Shown: positions 50,033 to 60,108 of the stretch, in pieces
Position numbering within the stretch: position 1 is the first letter of the stretch
How the letters are laid out: every line of letters starts with the position of its first letter
DNA from: Prochlorococcus sp. AG-409-M05
GTDB taxonomy: Bacteria > Cyanobacteriota > Cyanobacteriia > PCC-6307 > Cyanobiaceae
NCBI GenBank assembly: GCA_003215435.1
Contig: QCKJ01000001.1
Span: 1 to 64,000 of the forward strand
DNA length: 64,000 nucleotides
Reading direction: 5' to 3'
Notes under the pieces: model-generated
What the model saw: the letters and a program-made list of their open reading frames with translations, nothing else
Told to the model about the DNA's origin: nothing
Databases searched by the model: none
Program-made: the position numbers and the translations under genes

Positions 50033-51016
50033 TCACCTTAAGAGTAATCTATCCCAAATCCTGAAAGCACCAGAAACGGTTCCCAATACAAAAGACCTTT
50101 CTTTGTAATTAAGCATAGAAGCTCTTCCAATCGATAAATGGTCTGAATTTTGTTTTGTCAAGGAAGAAGTAGTCGTAAATGCATATTTAACACCAGCATT
50201 CTCTAACGTATTTTTTACGTTTTGATTATATGATTTCTTATATCCATATGGATATGCAAATAATCTTATGTCTCCACCGATTTGACTGATAATTTCTGAT
50301 GATCTAGAAATCTCCCATTTCATCCAGTCTGTCGGCAATTCAGACAAAACACTATGGCTCATAGTATGAGAAGCCACAATAATATTCTGGCTTTCTATAA
50401 TATCTTTTAATTGCTGTATTGTTAATAGCTTCCTTTCTAAGATCACAGAACTTTCTCTTTCTATAGATCTAATTATTTTATAAAGCTTATCCAAATCTTT
50501 AAAGCTAGAATTAATGATAAAGTCAAAGTATTTATCGGCATTTACAAGTTGAGAATAGGGATCTGGGAAGTCAAATAAGGACAAGTATTTGTACATGTGC
50601 AAACATCTGCTTCGTAATCCATCCGATTCATTTTCTGAAAGGCACAATCCCACAGGAGCAAATAATACAAGAGGTATTTTGAATTCGTTAAAAAAAGTCA
50701 ATGCTTCTAATAACGTTTTATCTGCATCATCAATAGTGATAATTAAGCTTTGTTCTTCTGATTTCATTTTTCCACTAAATATCTCCTCAAGAGTTTCAAC
50801 AGGTGGTCTAAGTCTGCAATTTCTAGAAATTATTTCAAGCTGAGCTTCCAATGACTCATAACTCACCTCTAAATCTGGATATATCAAATCCTTACTTGTG
50901 AAATAATGGTAATCAATGACAGCCAATCTTTTTGAATAGCTTGACAGAAGTCGAGGAGCAAGGCCAAGCTTATTACTTAGCATGCAAAAATACTTACGTA
51001 GTAGTATTTGTCCCAA
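50033..51016 (-). CDS. Polysaccharide deacetylase (NodB-like)
   Basis: SLIITIDDADKTLLEALTFFNEFKIPLVLFAPVGL; SHTMSHSVLSEL; IRLFAYPYG. Confidence 0.85.
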   Translation of the reverse strand: MGQILLRKYFCMLSNKLGLAPRLLSSYSKRLAVIDYHYFTSKDLIYPDLEVSYESLEAQLEIISRNCRLRPPVETLEEIFSGKMKSEEQSLIITIDDADKTLLEALTFFNEFKIPLVLFAPVGLCLSENESDGLRSRCLHMYKYLSLFDFPDPYSQLVNADKYFDFIINSSFKDLDKLYKIIRSIERESSVILERKLLTIQQLKDIIESQNIIVASHTMSHSVLSELPTDWMKWEISRSSEIISQIGGDIRLFAYPYGYKKSYNQNVKNTLENAGVKYAFTTTSSLTKQNSDHLSIGRASMLNYKERSFVLGTVSGAFRIWDRLLLR

Positions 51017-51018
51017 AA

Positions 51019-51843
51019 TTAAGCCTTTTTAGTTAGGCAAACTAAATAGCTAGCACCTAAAACTCTTAAAGGTGTATTATTCAATCTCTCTAAGTCAATG
51101 AATTTCCTGCCTATTAACTTATTAAAAATTTGATCGAAAGGAGCGGGAAGCAATGTAAAGCCCTGGTAAACATCATCTAGCAATTCAAAGCCATTTCTCC
51201 GAGCATTTTTAATAAAAGCAGAAGGGATATGCTTCCTAGGTATAAAGCTCAATCTCTTTGCTTTAGTATTAGATTCTAGCAATCTAATTTTAACAAAATC
51301 TGCTAGCCTCATAACTCCTGGGATGCCCTTTAAGTAATGACTTAATCGATTAAGACTAGTTGAAACACCAAATACATTGGTTACATTTAAAATAAATAAT
51401 CCTTCTACCTTTAAAACCCTATTAACCTCCTCAAGCATCTTATTATCTTCTGGCATATATTCAATAACACCTGATGCAATTACGCAATCAATTGACTCGG
51501 GCTCAAGTCGAGTATCCTCACAATCTCCACAAACAAATTCCCATGATTCATTAAATCCTTTTGACTGGGCTCGTTGTTTAGAGAGTTTAATCATCTCCTT
51601 TGAAATATCCATACCAATTCCTTTATACGAAAGGTTAGACAAATCTTCTTCGAGCAATCCAGGTCCACAACCAATATCAAGGATTTTGGTATTCGAACTT
51701 TGAAGGTATTTACGTACAAAAGACACGATTGATTTTTGCCTCGCCCATTTAGGGTGAGTTTGCTGATTTAGATAATAATCATTGGTGTATTCCTCTGACT
51801 TCGAATCAAAGTAATCCGCAGATAATGATTTAATGTCTGACAC
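51019..51843 (-). CDS. Class I SAM-dependent methyltransferase
   Basis: ILDIGCGPGLLEEDLSNLSYKGIGMDIS; CVIASGVIEYMPEDNKMLEEVNRVL. Confidence 0.88.
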   Translation of the reverse strand: MSDIKSLSADYFDSKSEEYTNDYYLNQQTHPKWARQKSIVSFVRKYLQSSNTKILDIGCGPGLLEEDLSNLSYKGIGMDISKEMIKLSKQRAQSKGFNESWEFVCGDCEDTRLEPESIDCVIASGVIEYMPEDNKMLEEVNRVLKVEGLFILNVTNVFGVSTSLNRLSHYLKGIPGVMRLADFVKIRLLESNTKAKRLSFIPRKHIPSAFIKNARRNGFELLDDVYQGFTLLPAPFDQIFNKLIGRKFIDLERLNNTPLRVLGASYLVCLTKKA

Positions 51844-51913
51844 TGAAGTTCTAGGAATGCAGTGGAATTATAACTAACGTGCGGCATAAAGAAATTGAGC
51901 TTGAAATAATCAA

Positions 51914-52189
51914 TTAGAAATCTCCTTTGCATGCTCCCACTCTGAAATCCCGATCAACAAGCTAGGGATAAAGCAGTCGCCTATCCGGACTTGTACTCCA
52001 AATAAATCCCCCTGGGTCTATAGCGATAAGGAAATTTGTTTAATTCTCGAAGCAGATATGACCGTTCGGCCTGATAAAGGTAAGCCTGTCAGACTTGGGC
52101 TCGGTGATCTATTTGTCTTCCCTCAGGGGATTGCTTGTACATGGGAAATACATAAAGCAGTCAGGAAGCACTATCGTTTTGGTAACTAG
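51914..52189 (+). pseudogene. Cupin paralogue of 56571-56846 lacking a recognised start codon
   Basis: Same 276-bp length and frame, no internal stop; first codon TTA versus TTG; ...TCTPNKSPWVYSDKEICLILEADMTVRPDKGKPVRLGLGDLFVFPQGIACTWEIHKAVRKHYRFGN*. Confidence 0.7.
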
Positions 52190-52220
52190 TGAAATCAAAG
52201 CGAGCCAAGAGATCTAAAGC

Positions 52221-52360
52221 CTATCCAAACTCTTTTTAAACCACCCATTTCGCCCAAATCTCTTGACATAACTAGAATCAACCACTGGCTAATGAAAACT
52301 TCCCTTTTAGTAATAGCAACCGTTCTTAGAGAAGCAGGGTTTTCTATTCAAACTTGCATT
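52221..52360 (+). repeat. Dispersed intergenic repeat, copy E
   Basis: ctatccaaactctttttaaaccacccatttcgcccaaatctcttgacataactagaatcaaccactggctaatgaaaacttccctttt...ttctattcaaac. Confidence 0.65.
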
Positions 52361-52579
52361 AAAAAGAGCTACTGAGAAATCTATTGATCAGATACTAATT
52401 AGGACAAGAGGAATTAGAATCAGATGGGTAAATAAAGAATCTTAGGCAATACAAGAAGTTACAGCAAGAAAGGATATCTCCGGTATTTACCATCAAGACT
52501 GGTTTAAAGGGGATTAGAATCGTTTCCATGCTTACACATCAGACACCAGGGTTGGCTAAGAAGCAATCAATCAAATAAA

Positions 52580-53695
52580 ATGTTTAAAGAACTTTCTAAT
52601 AGAATTTCACCCATAATTAAAGTAATAACTATTAACTTAGCTATAGGTTTTTTACTTTTAGAGGGTATAGGTCGTGCATTTGCTTATACCAAAACAAAAC
52701 TAAAAAAACTGCCTCAAGACATGGGGCAATATTATTCCTTTGTTAATCATGGTCACGCTTACCCTGCTGTCCACAAACCTTTAGTAACTCCATCAAATGT
52801 TGGCCCTGAAACTAAGATCTTTTCTAGGTTTGACTGTTCCTCAAAATCACCTTGTAAAAACCTTATTTTACAGGGAGACTCCTGGGCAGAGTTGTTGGGT
52901 GTACAAGCCATCGATATCTTTTTATCAATCACTGATCTCAACATAATAGCTGGAGGAACTAGCTCATTTTCGCCTTCTAATATGGCTGGCCAGCTTGCAT
53001 ACTTAAGCCAAGTCAAAAAGATTAGTCCAGACATTGTAATTGCTTTTGTTGATCAAACAGATATTGGCGATGAATTCTGCAGGTACAAGGATCAGCTGAT
53101 ATTTCCTACTTCAAAAGACCCTTTCTTGAGAGTCCGTCCTTTTGATTCCAATAGGCAATATGAGCATTACGCTGCGAATCCACTATCCACAGCTAGATAT
53201 ACAGACTCTTATGCTATCGCGTTCATTAAGGAAATAATCTATCGCGTGAATAGGTACATGATGTTGAACTTAAAGATCTCACCTGCATCTAGTCCATGCG
53301 AAGTGCATAAAGATATATTATCTCCTTTAACAGAAGACTCGATAAAAGATGAAAAAGAGCATTTCTTTAATGTACTTAATCACTATGTAAATACAGCAAG
53401 TATTGTAGGGGCAAAGCAACTTATCTTCGTTACCCACCCCCATCAACGTCATCTAATTAGTGGGAATTTAGCTTACAAACAAAACGTTTCTGATTTGATA
53501 GATCAATTCCTTCTTATCAACCCTGATTTAGTTAATAATGAAAAACTTGTTATCAACCATTTCAAACTTACCCCCCCCAAGGATTGGAGAGATACTAATT
53601 ATTTTAGAAAGAATGATGTGACTTCACACCTCACTTTTAGTGGTTATAGACTGATCGCAAACCAAATAGTATCTAGGTTAAAGAGTCTTCGTTAA
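52580..53695 (+). CDS. Membrane-anchored SGNH-hydrolase-like protein
   Basis: N-terminal TM; LILQGDSWAELLG GDS motif; HLTFSGYRLIANQI C-terminal block. Confidence 0.65.
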   Translation: MFKELSNRISPIIKVITINLAIGFLLLEGIGRAFAYTKTKLKKLPQDMGQYYSFVNHGHAYPAVHKPLVTPSNVGPETKIFSRFDCSSKSPCKNLILQGDSWAELLGVQAIDIFLSITDLNIIAGGTSSFSPSNMAGQLAYLSQVKKISPDIVIAFVDQTDIGDEFCRYKDQLIFPTSKDPFLRVRPFDSNRQYEHYAANPLSTARYTDSYAIAFIKEIIYRVNRYMMLNLKISPASSPCEVHKDILSPLTEDSIKDEKEHFFNVLNHYVNTASIVGAKQLIFVTHPHQRHLISGNLAYKQNVSDLIDQFLLINPDLVNNEKLVINHFKLTPPKDWRDTNYFRKNDVTSHLTFSGYRLIANQIVSRLKSLR

Positions 53696-53823
53696 GAATG
53701 CAATCCCTAACAATTTATATTGGTTTACGCTGAACTTAGGCTATAAAAAGCCCCTAACTTGATATGATTGTTGAAAATAGCTTCTTGTCGCCCTCATTGT
53801 TTTTTCAACTATAAGTACTTACT

Positions 53824-55674
53824 TTGAAGATTCTTGGTATCTCAGCTTTTTATCATGATAGTGCGGCTGCTTTGGTGGTTGATGGTGATGTAATTGCAGC
53901 AGCTCAGGAGGAAAGGTTTTCGCGAATCAAGCATGACTCTTCCTTCCCTACCAAAGCTGTTCGTTTCTGCCTTGAGTCTCAAAAGATTAATCTGAAGGAC
54001 ATAGACTCAATTGTTTATTATGAAAAACCTCTACTAACATTTGAACGTTTACTCGAAACCTATCTAGCTGCAGCGCCAAGAGGCGGACGTTCATTTATTG
54101 CAGCAATGCAACTTTGGCTAAAGGAGAAACTTTTCCTTAAGTCTGAACTTAAAAAGCAATTTAGCGCCTTGCAAAAGGAGCTTTCTCCTAATAGCAAGCC
54201 TTACCTTCCTCAACTTTTATTTTCTGAGCATCACTTATCTCACGCTGCGGCAGCTTTTTATCCTAGTCCCTTTAATGAATCAATAGTTCTTTGTATGGAT
54301 GGAGTGGGTGAATGGGCTACAACTTCAGCATGGATAGGTAAGGGAAGTAAGATCCAACCTCTTTGGGAAATAAGCTTTCCGCATTCTATTGGGCTCCTTT
54401 ATTCAGCCTTCACTTACTATTGTGGATTCAAGGTTAATTCAGGTGAATATAAGTTAATGGGACTTGCTCCATATGGGCAGCCAAAATATGTTGACAAGAT
54501 CAGAAATCACTTAATCGATATCAAAGAAGATGGAACTTTTAGGTTAGACATCAGATATTTTAAATATCATCGTGGTTTCCGAATGACCAGTAATAAATTT
54601 CACAGACTTTTTGGCAAACCACCTAGAAAGAGTGATAGCAAATTAACACAGTTTCATATGGATCTGGCAGCATCCATTCAAGTTATTACAGAAGAAATAG
54701 TAATTAAACTTGCTAAGTCACTCAAAAAAGAAACTGGTATATCTAAGCTCTGTTTGGCAGGTGGAGTTGCATTAAATTGCGTTGCTAATGGTAAATTACT
54801 TAAAGAAAAAATCTTTGAGGATATATGGATACAACCAGCAAGTGGTGATGCTGGTTCCGCATTAGGAGCCGCTTTAGTAGGTTTCCATCAATATTTTGAA
54901 ATAGGAAGGAAGGTGAACCCAAAAGATTCAATGAAAGGTACTTATCTTGGTCCCAATTATACAAATAAAGAAATTGCATGTTATCTAAAAAAAGTAAATG
55001 CCCCATTCCACACGTTAGAAGATGATGAATTGTTTGAGAGACTTGCCGTTCTCTTAGATTCAGGAATGGTGGTTGGATGGTTTAATGGAGCAATGGAATT
55101 CGGACCTAGGGCATTAGGCGGAAGATCAATCATTGGCGATCCTCGAAATGAGAATATGCAGCATGTTATGAATCTAAAGATAAAGTATCGTGAAAGCTTT
55201 AGGCCTTTCGCTCCATCAGTATTGGAAGATTATGCATCAACTCAGTTTGAATTAAAAGAAAGAAGTCCTTATATGCTACTAGTCGCAAAGGTGAAGAAAG
55301 ATCTTTGCAAAAAGATGACTGAGGATGAAGATAAATTATTTGGAATTGATAAGTTAAATGTAGCTAGGTCATCAATTCCTGCAGTAACACATGTTGATTA
55401 TTCAGCGCGTATACAGACTGTAAGCAAAGAGACAAACCCAAGATACTTTAACTTAATCAATGCCTTTAAAAAAAGAACTGGCTGTCCTACTATTGTCAAC
55501 ACTTCTTTTAATGTAAGAGGCGAGCCAATTGTTTGTACTCCTCAGGATGCTTATCGTTGTTTTATGAGAACTGAAATGGATCTACTTGTCCTTGAAAATC
55601 AACTGTTATATAAAGAAGAACAACCTAAAATTGAAAATGATGAAACTTGGATGCAGGAATTTGCTTTGGACTAA
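53824..55674 (+). CDS. NodU/CmcH-family carbamoyltransferase
   Basis: LGISAFYHDSAAALVVDGDVIAAAQEERFSRIKHD; GPRALGGRSIIGDPR; NTSFNVRGEPIVCTPQDA; TTG start. Confidence 0.96.
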   Translation: MKILGISAFYHDSAAALVVDGDVIAAAQEERFSRIKHDSSFPTKAVRFCLESQKINLKDIDSIVYYEKPLLTFERLLETYLAAAPRGGRSFIAAMQLWLKEKLFLKSELKKQFSALQKELSPNSKPYLPQLLFSEHHLSHAAAAFYPSPFNESIVLCMDGVGEWATTSAWIGKGSKIQPLWEISFPHSIGLLYSAFTYYCGFKVNSGEYKLMGLAPYGQPKYVDKIRNHLIDIKEDGTFRLDIRYFKYHRGFRMTSNKFHRLFGKPPRKSDSKLTQFHMDLAASIQVITEEIVIKLAKSLKKETGISKLCLAGGVALNCVANGKLLKEKIFEDIWIQPASGDAGSALGAALVGFHQYFEIGRKVNPKDSMKGTYLGPNYTNKEIACYLKKVNAPFHTLEDDELFERLAVLLDSGMVVGWFNGAMEFGPRALGGRSIIGDPRNENMQHVMNLKIKYRESFRPFAPSVLEDYASTQFELKERSPYMLLVAKVKKDLCKKMTEDEDKLFGIDKLNVARSSIPAVTHVDYSARIQTVSKETNPRYFNLINAFKKRTGCPTIVNTSFNVRGEPIVCTPQDAYRCFMRTEMDLLVLENQLLYKEEQPKIENDETWMQEFALD

Positions 55675-55676
55675 CA

Positions 55677-56069
55677 ATGAAAGATTCAATTAATAAAAGA
55701 CAATTGCGTCAATTTGGTTTCCTCGTTGGGGTTGGGATGCCATTCTTAATTGGTTGGCTTATTCCTACAGTATTTGGGCATGGCTTTAGAGTCTGGACAA
55801 TTTGGATTTCTATCCCTGCAATTTCTTTAGCGCTAACTTTCCCTAATTCCCTTTATTACCCTTATAAAGCGTGGATGGCACTTGGTCATGCGCTTGGCTT
55901 TATCAATAGCCGTATTATTCTCGGACTAGTTTTCTTATGCGTTTTACAACCCATAGCTTTAATTATGCGGTTAACAGGATATGATCCATTGAAAAAGTCA
56001 AAGACAAGTGAACTCACATATCGTGAAATCACTAAATTTCACAAGACAGATCTCAAACGAATCTTTTAG
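55677..56069 (+). CDS. SxtJ family membrane protein
   Basis: RQFGFLVGVGMPFLIGWLIPTVFGHGF...PAISLALTFPNSLYYPYKAWMALGHALGFINSRIILGLVF; start at MKDSINKR. Confidence 0.88.
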   Translation: MKDSINKRQLRQFGFLVGVGMPFLIGWLIPTVFGHGFRVWTIWISIPAISLALTFPNSLYYPYKAWMALGHALGFINSRIILGLVFLCVLQPIALIMRLTGYDPLKKSKTSELTYREITKFHKTDLKRIF

Positions 56070-56071
56070 TT

Positions 56072-56233
56072 ATGGAAGCTTTTCTAGATTTAGCTAAGGA
56101 CATCTGGGACTTTTTTAAAGTTCGAAAAAAATATTGGCTAGCACCCTTAGTTATAACTATTCTTCTAATGGGTGTGGTCATTGTTTTCACACAGGGTTCA
56201 GTTGTTGCTCCATTTATTTATTCAATTTTCTAA
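56072..56233 (+). CDS. DUF5989-like small membrane protein (53 aa)
   Basis: MEAFLDLAKDIWDFFKVRKKYWLAPLVITILLMGVVIVFTQGSVVAPFIYSIF*. Confidence 0.85.
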   Translation: MEAFLDLAKDIWDFFKVRKKYWLAPLVITILLMGVVIVFTQGSVVAPFIYSIF

Positions 56234-56570
56234 AATAAGAAATAATAAATTAAAAAGAGTTGCTCATGGTTAGCTCTGGACTACATCGCTCAAAAAATCA
56301 AAGAGCTGGTGAAAACAAAAGAATTTATCCTGAGTAATATGTACTTCAAATTCTTCTACCACAAAAGGAAGGACATGCAAAAAAAATATTTAGACCTAAC
56401 AGTTAAAATGTAAAGTCGAGGAACAAATCAAAATCCAGATCACAAATTTTTAAAAGGGCAGTATCCAAATGAGTTATATAAAAACTAGAATCCTAAAGAG
56501 AAGGCTTTCAGCTTATAAGACACAGCATCAAAGAAAACAGCTAGAAAGAGATTGCACTCGAGATAATTAG

Positions 56571-56846
56571 TTGGCAATCTCAGTAACATCCCCCTGCCCT
56601 GAAAGCGTTATCAACGAGCTAGGGATCAAGCAATGGCCTATATGGACTTGTATCCCAAGTTCATTCCCTTGGACATATAGCGATAAGGAAACTTGTTTAA
56701 TTCTCGAAGGAGATGTAACCGTTACACCTGATGGAGGGCATCCTATCCGATTTGGGGTCGGTGATCTAGTTGTCTTCCCTAAGGGGATGTCTTGTACATG
56801 GGAAGTGCATAAAGCAATCAAAAAGCACTATCGTTTTGGAAACTAA
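56571..56846 (+). CDS. Cupin domain protein
   Basis: TWTYSDKETCLILEGDVTVTPDGGHPIRFGVGDLVVFPKGMSCTWEVHKAIKKHYRFGN; TTG start. Confidence 0.85.
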   Translation: MAISVTSPCPESVINELGIKQWPIWTCIPSSFPWTYSDKETCLILEGDVTVTPDGGHPIRFGVGDLVVFPKGMSCTWEVHKAIKKHYRFGN

Positions 56847-56874
56847 TAAAAAGCAAAACCCTGAGATCGAGGGT

Positions 56875-57000
56875 TTGCCCAAACCATCAATTCTCGCCTA
56901 AATCACTTGATATGACTCAAATTGACTGCTTGCTAATGGAAACTTACCTTTGAGTGATATCAAGCGTTCTAGCGAATCAGAGATTTCTATCCAAACTAAA
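56875..57000 (+). repeat. Dispersed intergenic repeat, copy F
   Basis: caaaccatcaattctcgcctaaatcacttgatatgactcaaattgactgcttgctaatggaaacttacctttgagtgatatcaagcgttct...agagatttctatccaaac. Confidence 0.65.
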
Positions 57001-57144
57001 GAAATGATGAAAATGGAAGAAGAAAAGCCTCATACCAATAAAGACGGGCAAGAAGGAAAGGAGGAGAACTCTCTACTTAACTATGAATACGAGGAAGGTG
57101 ACGATGGTGCCGACTGGGAGACCTAGGAGAACGAAGGAAGAAAA

Positions 57145-57326
57145 TCGCCATCAATCGGACACGATGGACAAGAACAATACATCTCTCTAATGTTTTCTAC
57201 AACTACGACGATGCCTATCACTTACAAGAGGAAATCTACGGTGATATGTTCTGCTCCGATGCTGAGTATGAAGACGATGCTTACTCAGAAATCTTTGGGA
57301 CGGGAATAGTAAACTGTAAGGCTTAA
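57145..57326 (+). pseudogene. Degenerate, probably frameshifted copy of the 57-aa acidic protein (2886-3059)
   Basis: ...NYDDAYHLQEEIYGDMFCSDAEYEDDAYSEIFGTGIVNCKA*; N-terminal half out of frame. Confidence 0.65.
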
Positions 57327-57776
57327 TATCCCTCTCGAGAATATGAAAGCAGTTGGGGATTATCAGGTTTTAGCTCCATGGAGCCCATTCAGATAAATAT
57401 TTTTATCTAGAGAAACTAGAACCTGGAAAAATGAACTTAGGAAATCCTTTAAGCATCTTGGGTTAAAATTTAATTAATTAAAAAAAATGGTGTATTAAAA
57501 ACCTGTCTTTACTGTAGCAAATTTGCTCTGATTAAATTTGGAAATAAACAGAAGGAGTTAAATAGAGTATAAAAGTTTTCGGATGATTAAGTAAATCCAT
57601 TAGGAATTATATTCATTCACAGTGTTGAGTTAAAAGAATAAATATGGAGGTAGAGATAAATCCTGATTATCAGAAGATTGGTTTAGCTTTTTTATAATTC
57701 TTTCGAATAAAATACAATCCATTTATTGATTTTCAATGTTCAAACTTAAAGTGTAGGGAAATCATATAACAATAAT

Positions 57777-58859
57777 TTATAATGAACAAGAAGAAATAGT
57801 TTCTTTAAAAACATCCGAGGCGAGAATCGCATCCGAAAGGACTTCTCTGCCCTCTTGGCTAACATGAGCTATATCAATATACATTTCACTATCTTTTAAC
57901 TCCCTGGACAAATCAATGCCATCTTTAGATTGATTAGCAAGCTTCGATAAGGGGACATGTACTCTTTTAATAAAGGAGGGAGGGACTCCATTTTCTTTAT
58001 CCATTTGAAAAGGCTGGTATATAAAAAGAAAAGATTTTTCGCATCTACCAGTTGTAAGTGTTTTTGATAATCGACGTGCTTTATTTATTGTAATTGAATA
58101 GTTGTCTACAATTTCTCTGCTCCATTTCTTCGTCCATACCTTCTTATGTAATTCACTTGGGAAAATCCGATTAAAAACTCCATATAATGCAAAGTGTTTT
58201 CTAAGCAACATAAGCTCTGGGCTCAATTGATTTCTCATATCAAAGTTGTAAGGGTAACCTGGCCTTGGATCATAAAATGCTGTCTGAAGTGTTTCATTGT
58301 ACCCACCGTAGAACACGACCAAATCAATAGGGTATTTATCGTAATCCTCAAGAAGTGAGTGTATATGCTGATTATGATTTGAAGAGACTACTGAAAAATT
58401 AATTGGAGAGTATTTTTTATAACCCAATTCATTATTTAATTTCAAAGTCAATAGGTTTACAAGGGGAGGTTTACCGTTATAGCCTGTTGAACCTCCAAAG
58501 AAAGCAATATTAATTGTTTTCTTTTCAATAGGATCTAATATCTTATATCCAAGATCATTATGATCTAAAACATTAGGCATTCCTTTAAACATTGAATATG
58601 GATGAGGGTAACGCTGCGAATTTTGCTGGTCTAAATAGTCCCAAGCACCAGATTTATTTTGTATTGAATTAAGTACGCTGAGCAAAGATGATCTAGGGTG
58701 AAATATACTTACTCTTGATTGGACCCTAATTCGAGTTATCAATTCCAACGAAAATAATCCGACTGAAACTAAAACTAAATTAACAATAACTGTTTTTAAA
58801 GTCCGATTTAAGGCGTTCATGTGATTAGAAAGATGAATGAGTTTATAAACCAAACACAA
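57777..58859 (-). CDS. Membrane-anchored SGNH/GDSL-like protein
   Basis: N-terminal TM; NIAFFGGSTGYNGKPPLVNLLTLKLN; DLVVFYGGYNE; start probably MNALNRTLKT. Confidence 0.7.
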   Translation of the reverse strand: MCLVYKLIHLSNHMNALNRTLKTVIVNLVLVSVGLFSLELITRIRVQSRVSIFHPRSSLLSVLNSIQNKSGAWDYLDQQNSQRYPHPYSMFKGMPNVLDHNDLGYKILDPIEKKTINIAFFGGSTGYNGKPPLVNLLTLKLNNELGYKKYSPINFSVVSSNHNQHIHSLLEDYDKYPIDLVVFYGGYNETLQTAFYDPRPGYPYNFDMRNQLSPELMLLRKHFALYGVFNRIFPSELHKKVWTKKWSREIVDNYSITINKARRLSKTLTTGRCEKSFLFIYQPFQMDKENGVPPSFIKRVHVPLSKLANQSKDGIDLSRELKDSEMYIDIAHVSQEGREVLSDAILASDVFKETISSCSL

Positions 58860-59015
58860 GAACTAATCTTGTAGCAACCATCCTAACTTAAAGTGAGGAC
58901 TGATTTATTTGGGCGACATGAAAAAGTCCTTCATAATTAAAGTAAGCTTGGATTCCTTAAAGGAAGAACAATTCTGATCTATATCATCGCTATCCCCCAA
59001 CACAATGAGCTCTAA

Positions 59016-59870
59016 TTAGTCAAAAATAGCCGTTCTGCCTCGATAGACCATAACTTTACGCTGCAAATGCAATCGAACTGCTGTTGCTAAAGATATACGC
59101 TCCGTATCCCTGCCTTTTCGAATTAAATCTGCAATCTCATCGCGATGACTTACATGCGCAATGGTTTGCTCAATAATTGGTCCATCATCTAATTCTTCCG
59201 TTACATAATGGGCAGTTGCACCTATCAATTTTACGCCTCTTTCCCATGCTTTATGATATGGATGTGAGCCTTTAAAAGCTGGCAAGAACGAATGATGAAT
59301 ATTAATAATTGGTGGGGTCTTTTCAATAAAGCTACCAGTCAAGATTTGCATATACTTAGCCAGAATAAGCAATTCAATATTCTCATTCTTCAGGACTTGT
59401 AAGATCTTCTTCTCAGAATCACTTTTAGAATCCTTATTAATTGAGATACATTTATAATTTACTCCAAGTTCTGTACAGATAGATTCTAGATCCTGATGGT
59501 TTGAAATAACAATAGGAACTTCCATGAGAAGCTCACCGCTTCGAATACGCCAAAGCAAGTCCAACATGCAGTGACTTTGTTTGCCAACAAAAATGGCAAC
59601 TCGCGGAGCATGGTCTGAGAAATGCACATTAGCCTCACCATTTAACCTTTTAGTCAATTCCTGAACCTGAAAAGAAATTGATTGACGGTTCAAGGCAAAG
59701 CCATCTAAATCCCATTCAATTCTGCTAAGAAAAAGGCCAGCTTCAGAATCTGTGTGGTGGTCTGCATGAAGAATATTGCCATTATTCGTTGTTACCCAAC
59801 CAGCAAGTTCGCTCACCAGACCAGCTTTGTCAGGACAAATGAGCTGGAGAATACAAGAAGTCTTATTCAA
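59016..59870 (-). CDS. purU: Formyltetrahydrofolate deformylase
   Basis: ACT domain CILQLICPDKAGLVSELAGWV; formyltransferase core INIHHSFLPAFKGSHPYHKAWERGVKLIGATAHYVTEELDDGPIIEQ; TTG start at 59870 proposed (ORF extends to 60035). Confidence 0.92.
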   Translation of the reverse strand: MNKTSCILQLICPDKAGLVSELAGWVTTNNGNILHADHHTDSEAGLFLSRIEWDLDGFALNRQSISFQVQELTKRLNGEANVHFSDHAPRVAIFVGKQSHCMLDLLWRIRSGELLMEVPIVISNHQDLESICTELGVNYKCISINKDSKSDSEKKILQVLKNENIELLILAKYMQILTGSFIEKTPPIINIHHSFLPAFKGSHPYHKAWERGVKLIGATAHYVTEELDDGPIIEQTIAHVSHRDEIADLIRKGRDTERISLATAVRLHLQRKVMVYRGRTAIFD

Positions 59871-60100
59871 CAGGTTTCTCGCAAATTGAAAACTAAAGCT
59901 CCGAAGGAAAATAGTTCCATCAAGTTTAGTTCCGCAAAATTGAGTTTCTTCAATCTTGGTTTCCCGCAGATCACACCCACTTAGATCTGCTTCTGGCAAA
60001 TCTGCTATTAAAAATCTACACCATAGAAGCAACACTCTTCAAATTCGCACCATACAAATTAGCTCCTTTTAAAGGGGTCTGAGGTGTTGACCAAAATCCA
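59871..60100 (-). pseudogene. Pentapeptide-repeat remnant upstream of purU
   Basis: LKGANLYGANLKSVASMV* in one frame, then ADLPEADLSGCDLRETKIEETQFCGTKLDGTIF in the purU frame. Confidence 0.55.
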
Positions 60101-60108
60101 ATCGAACT

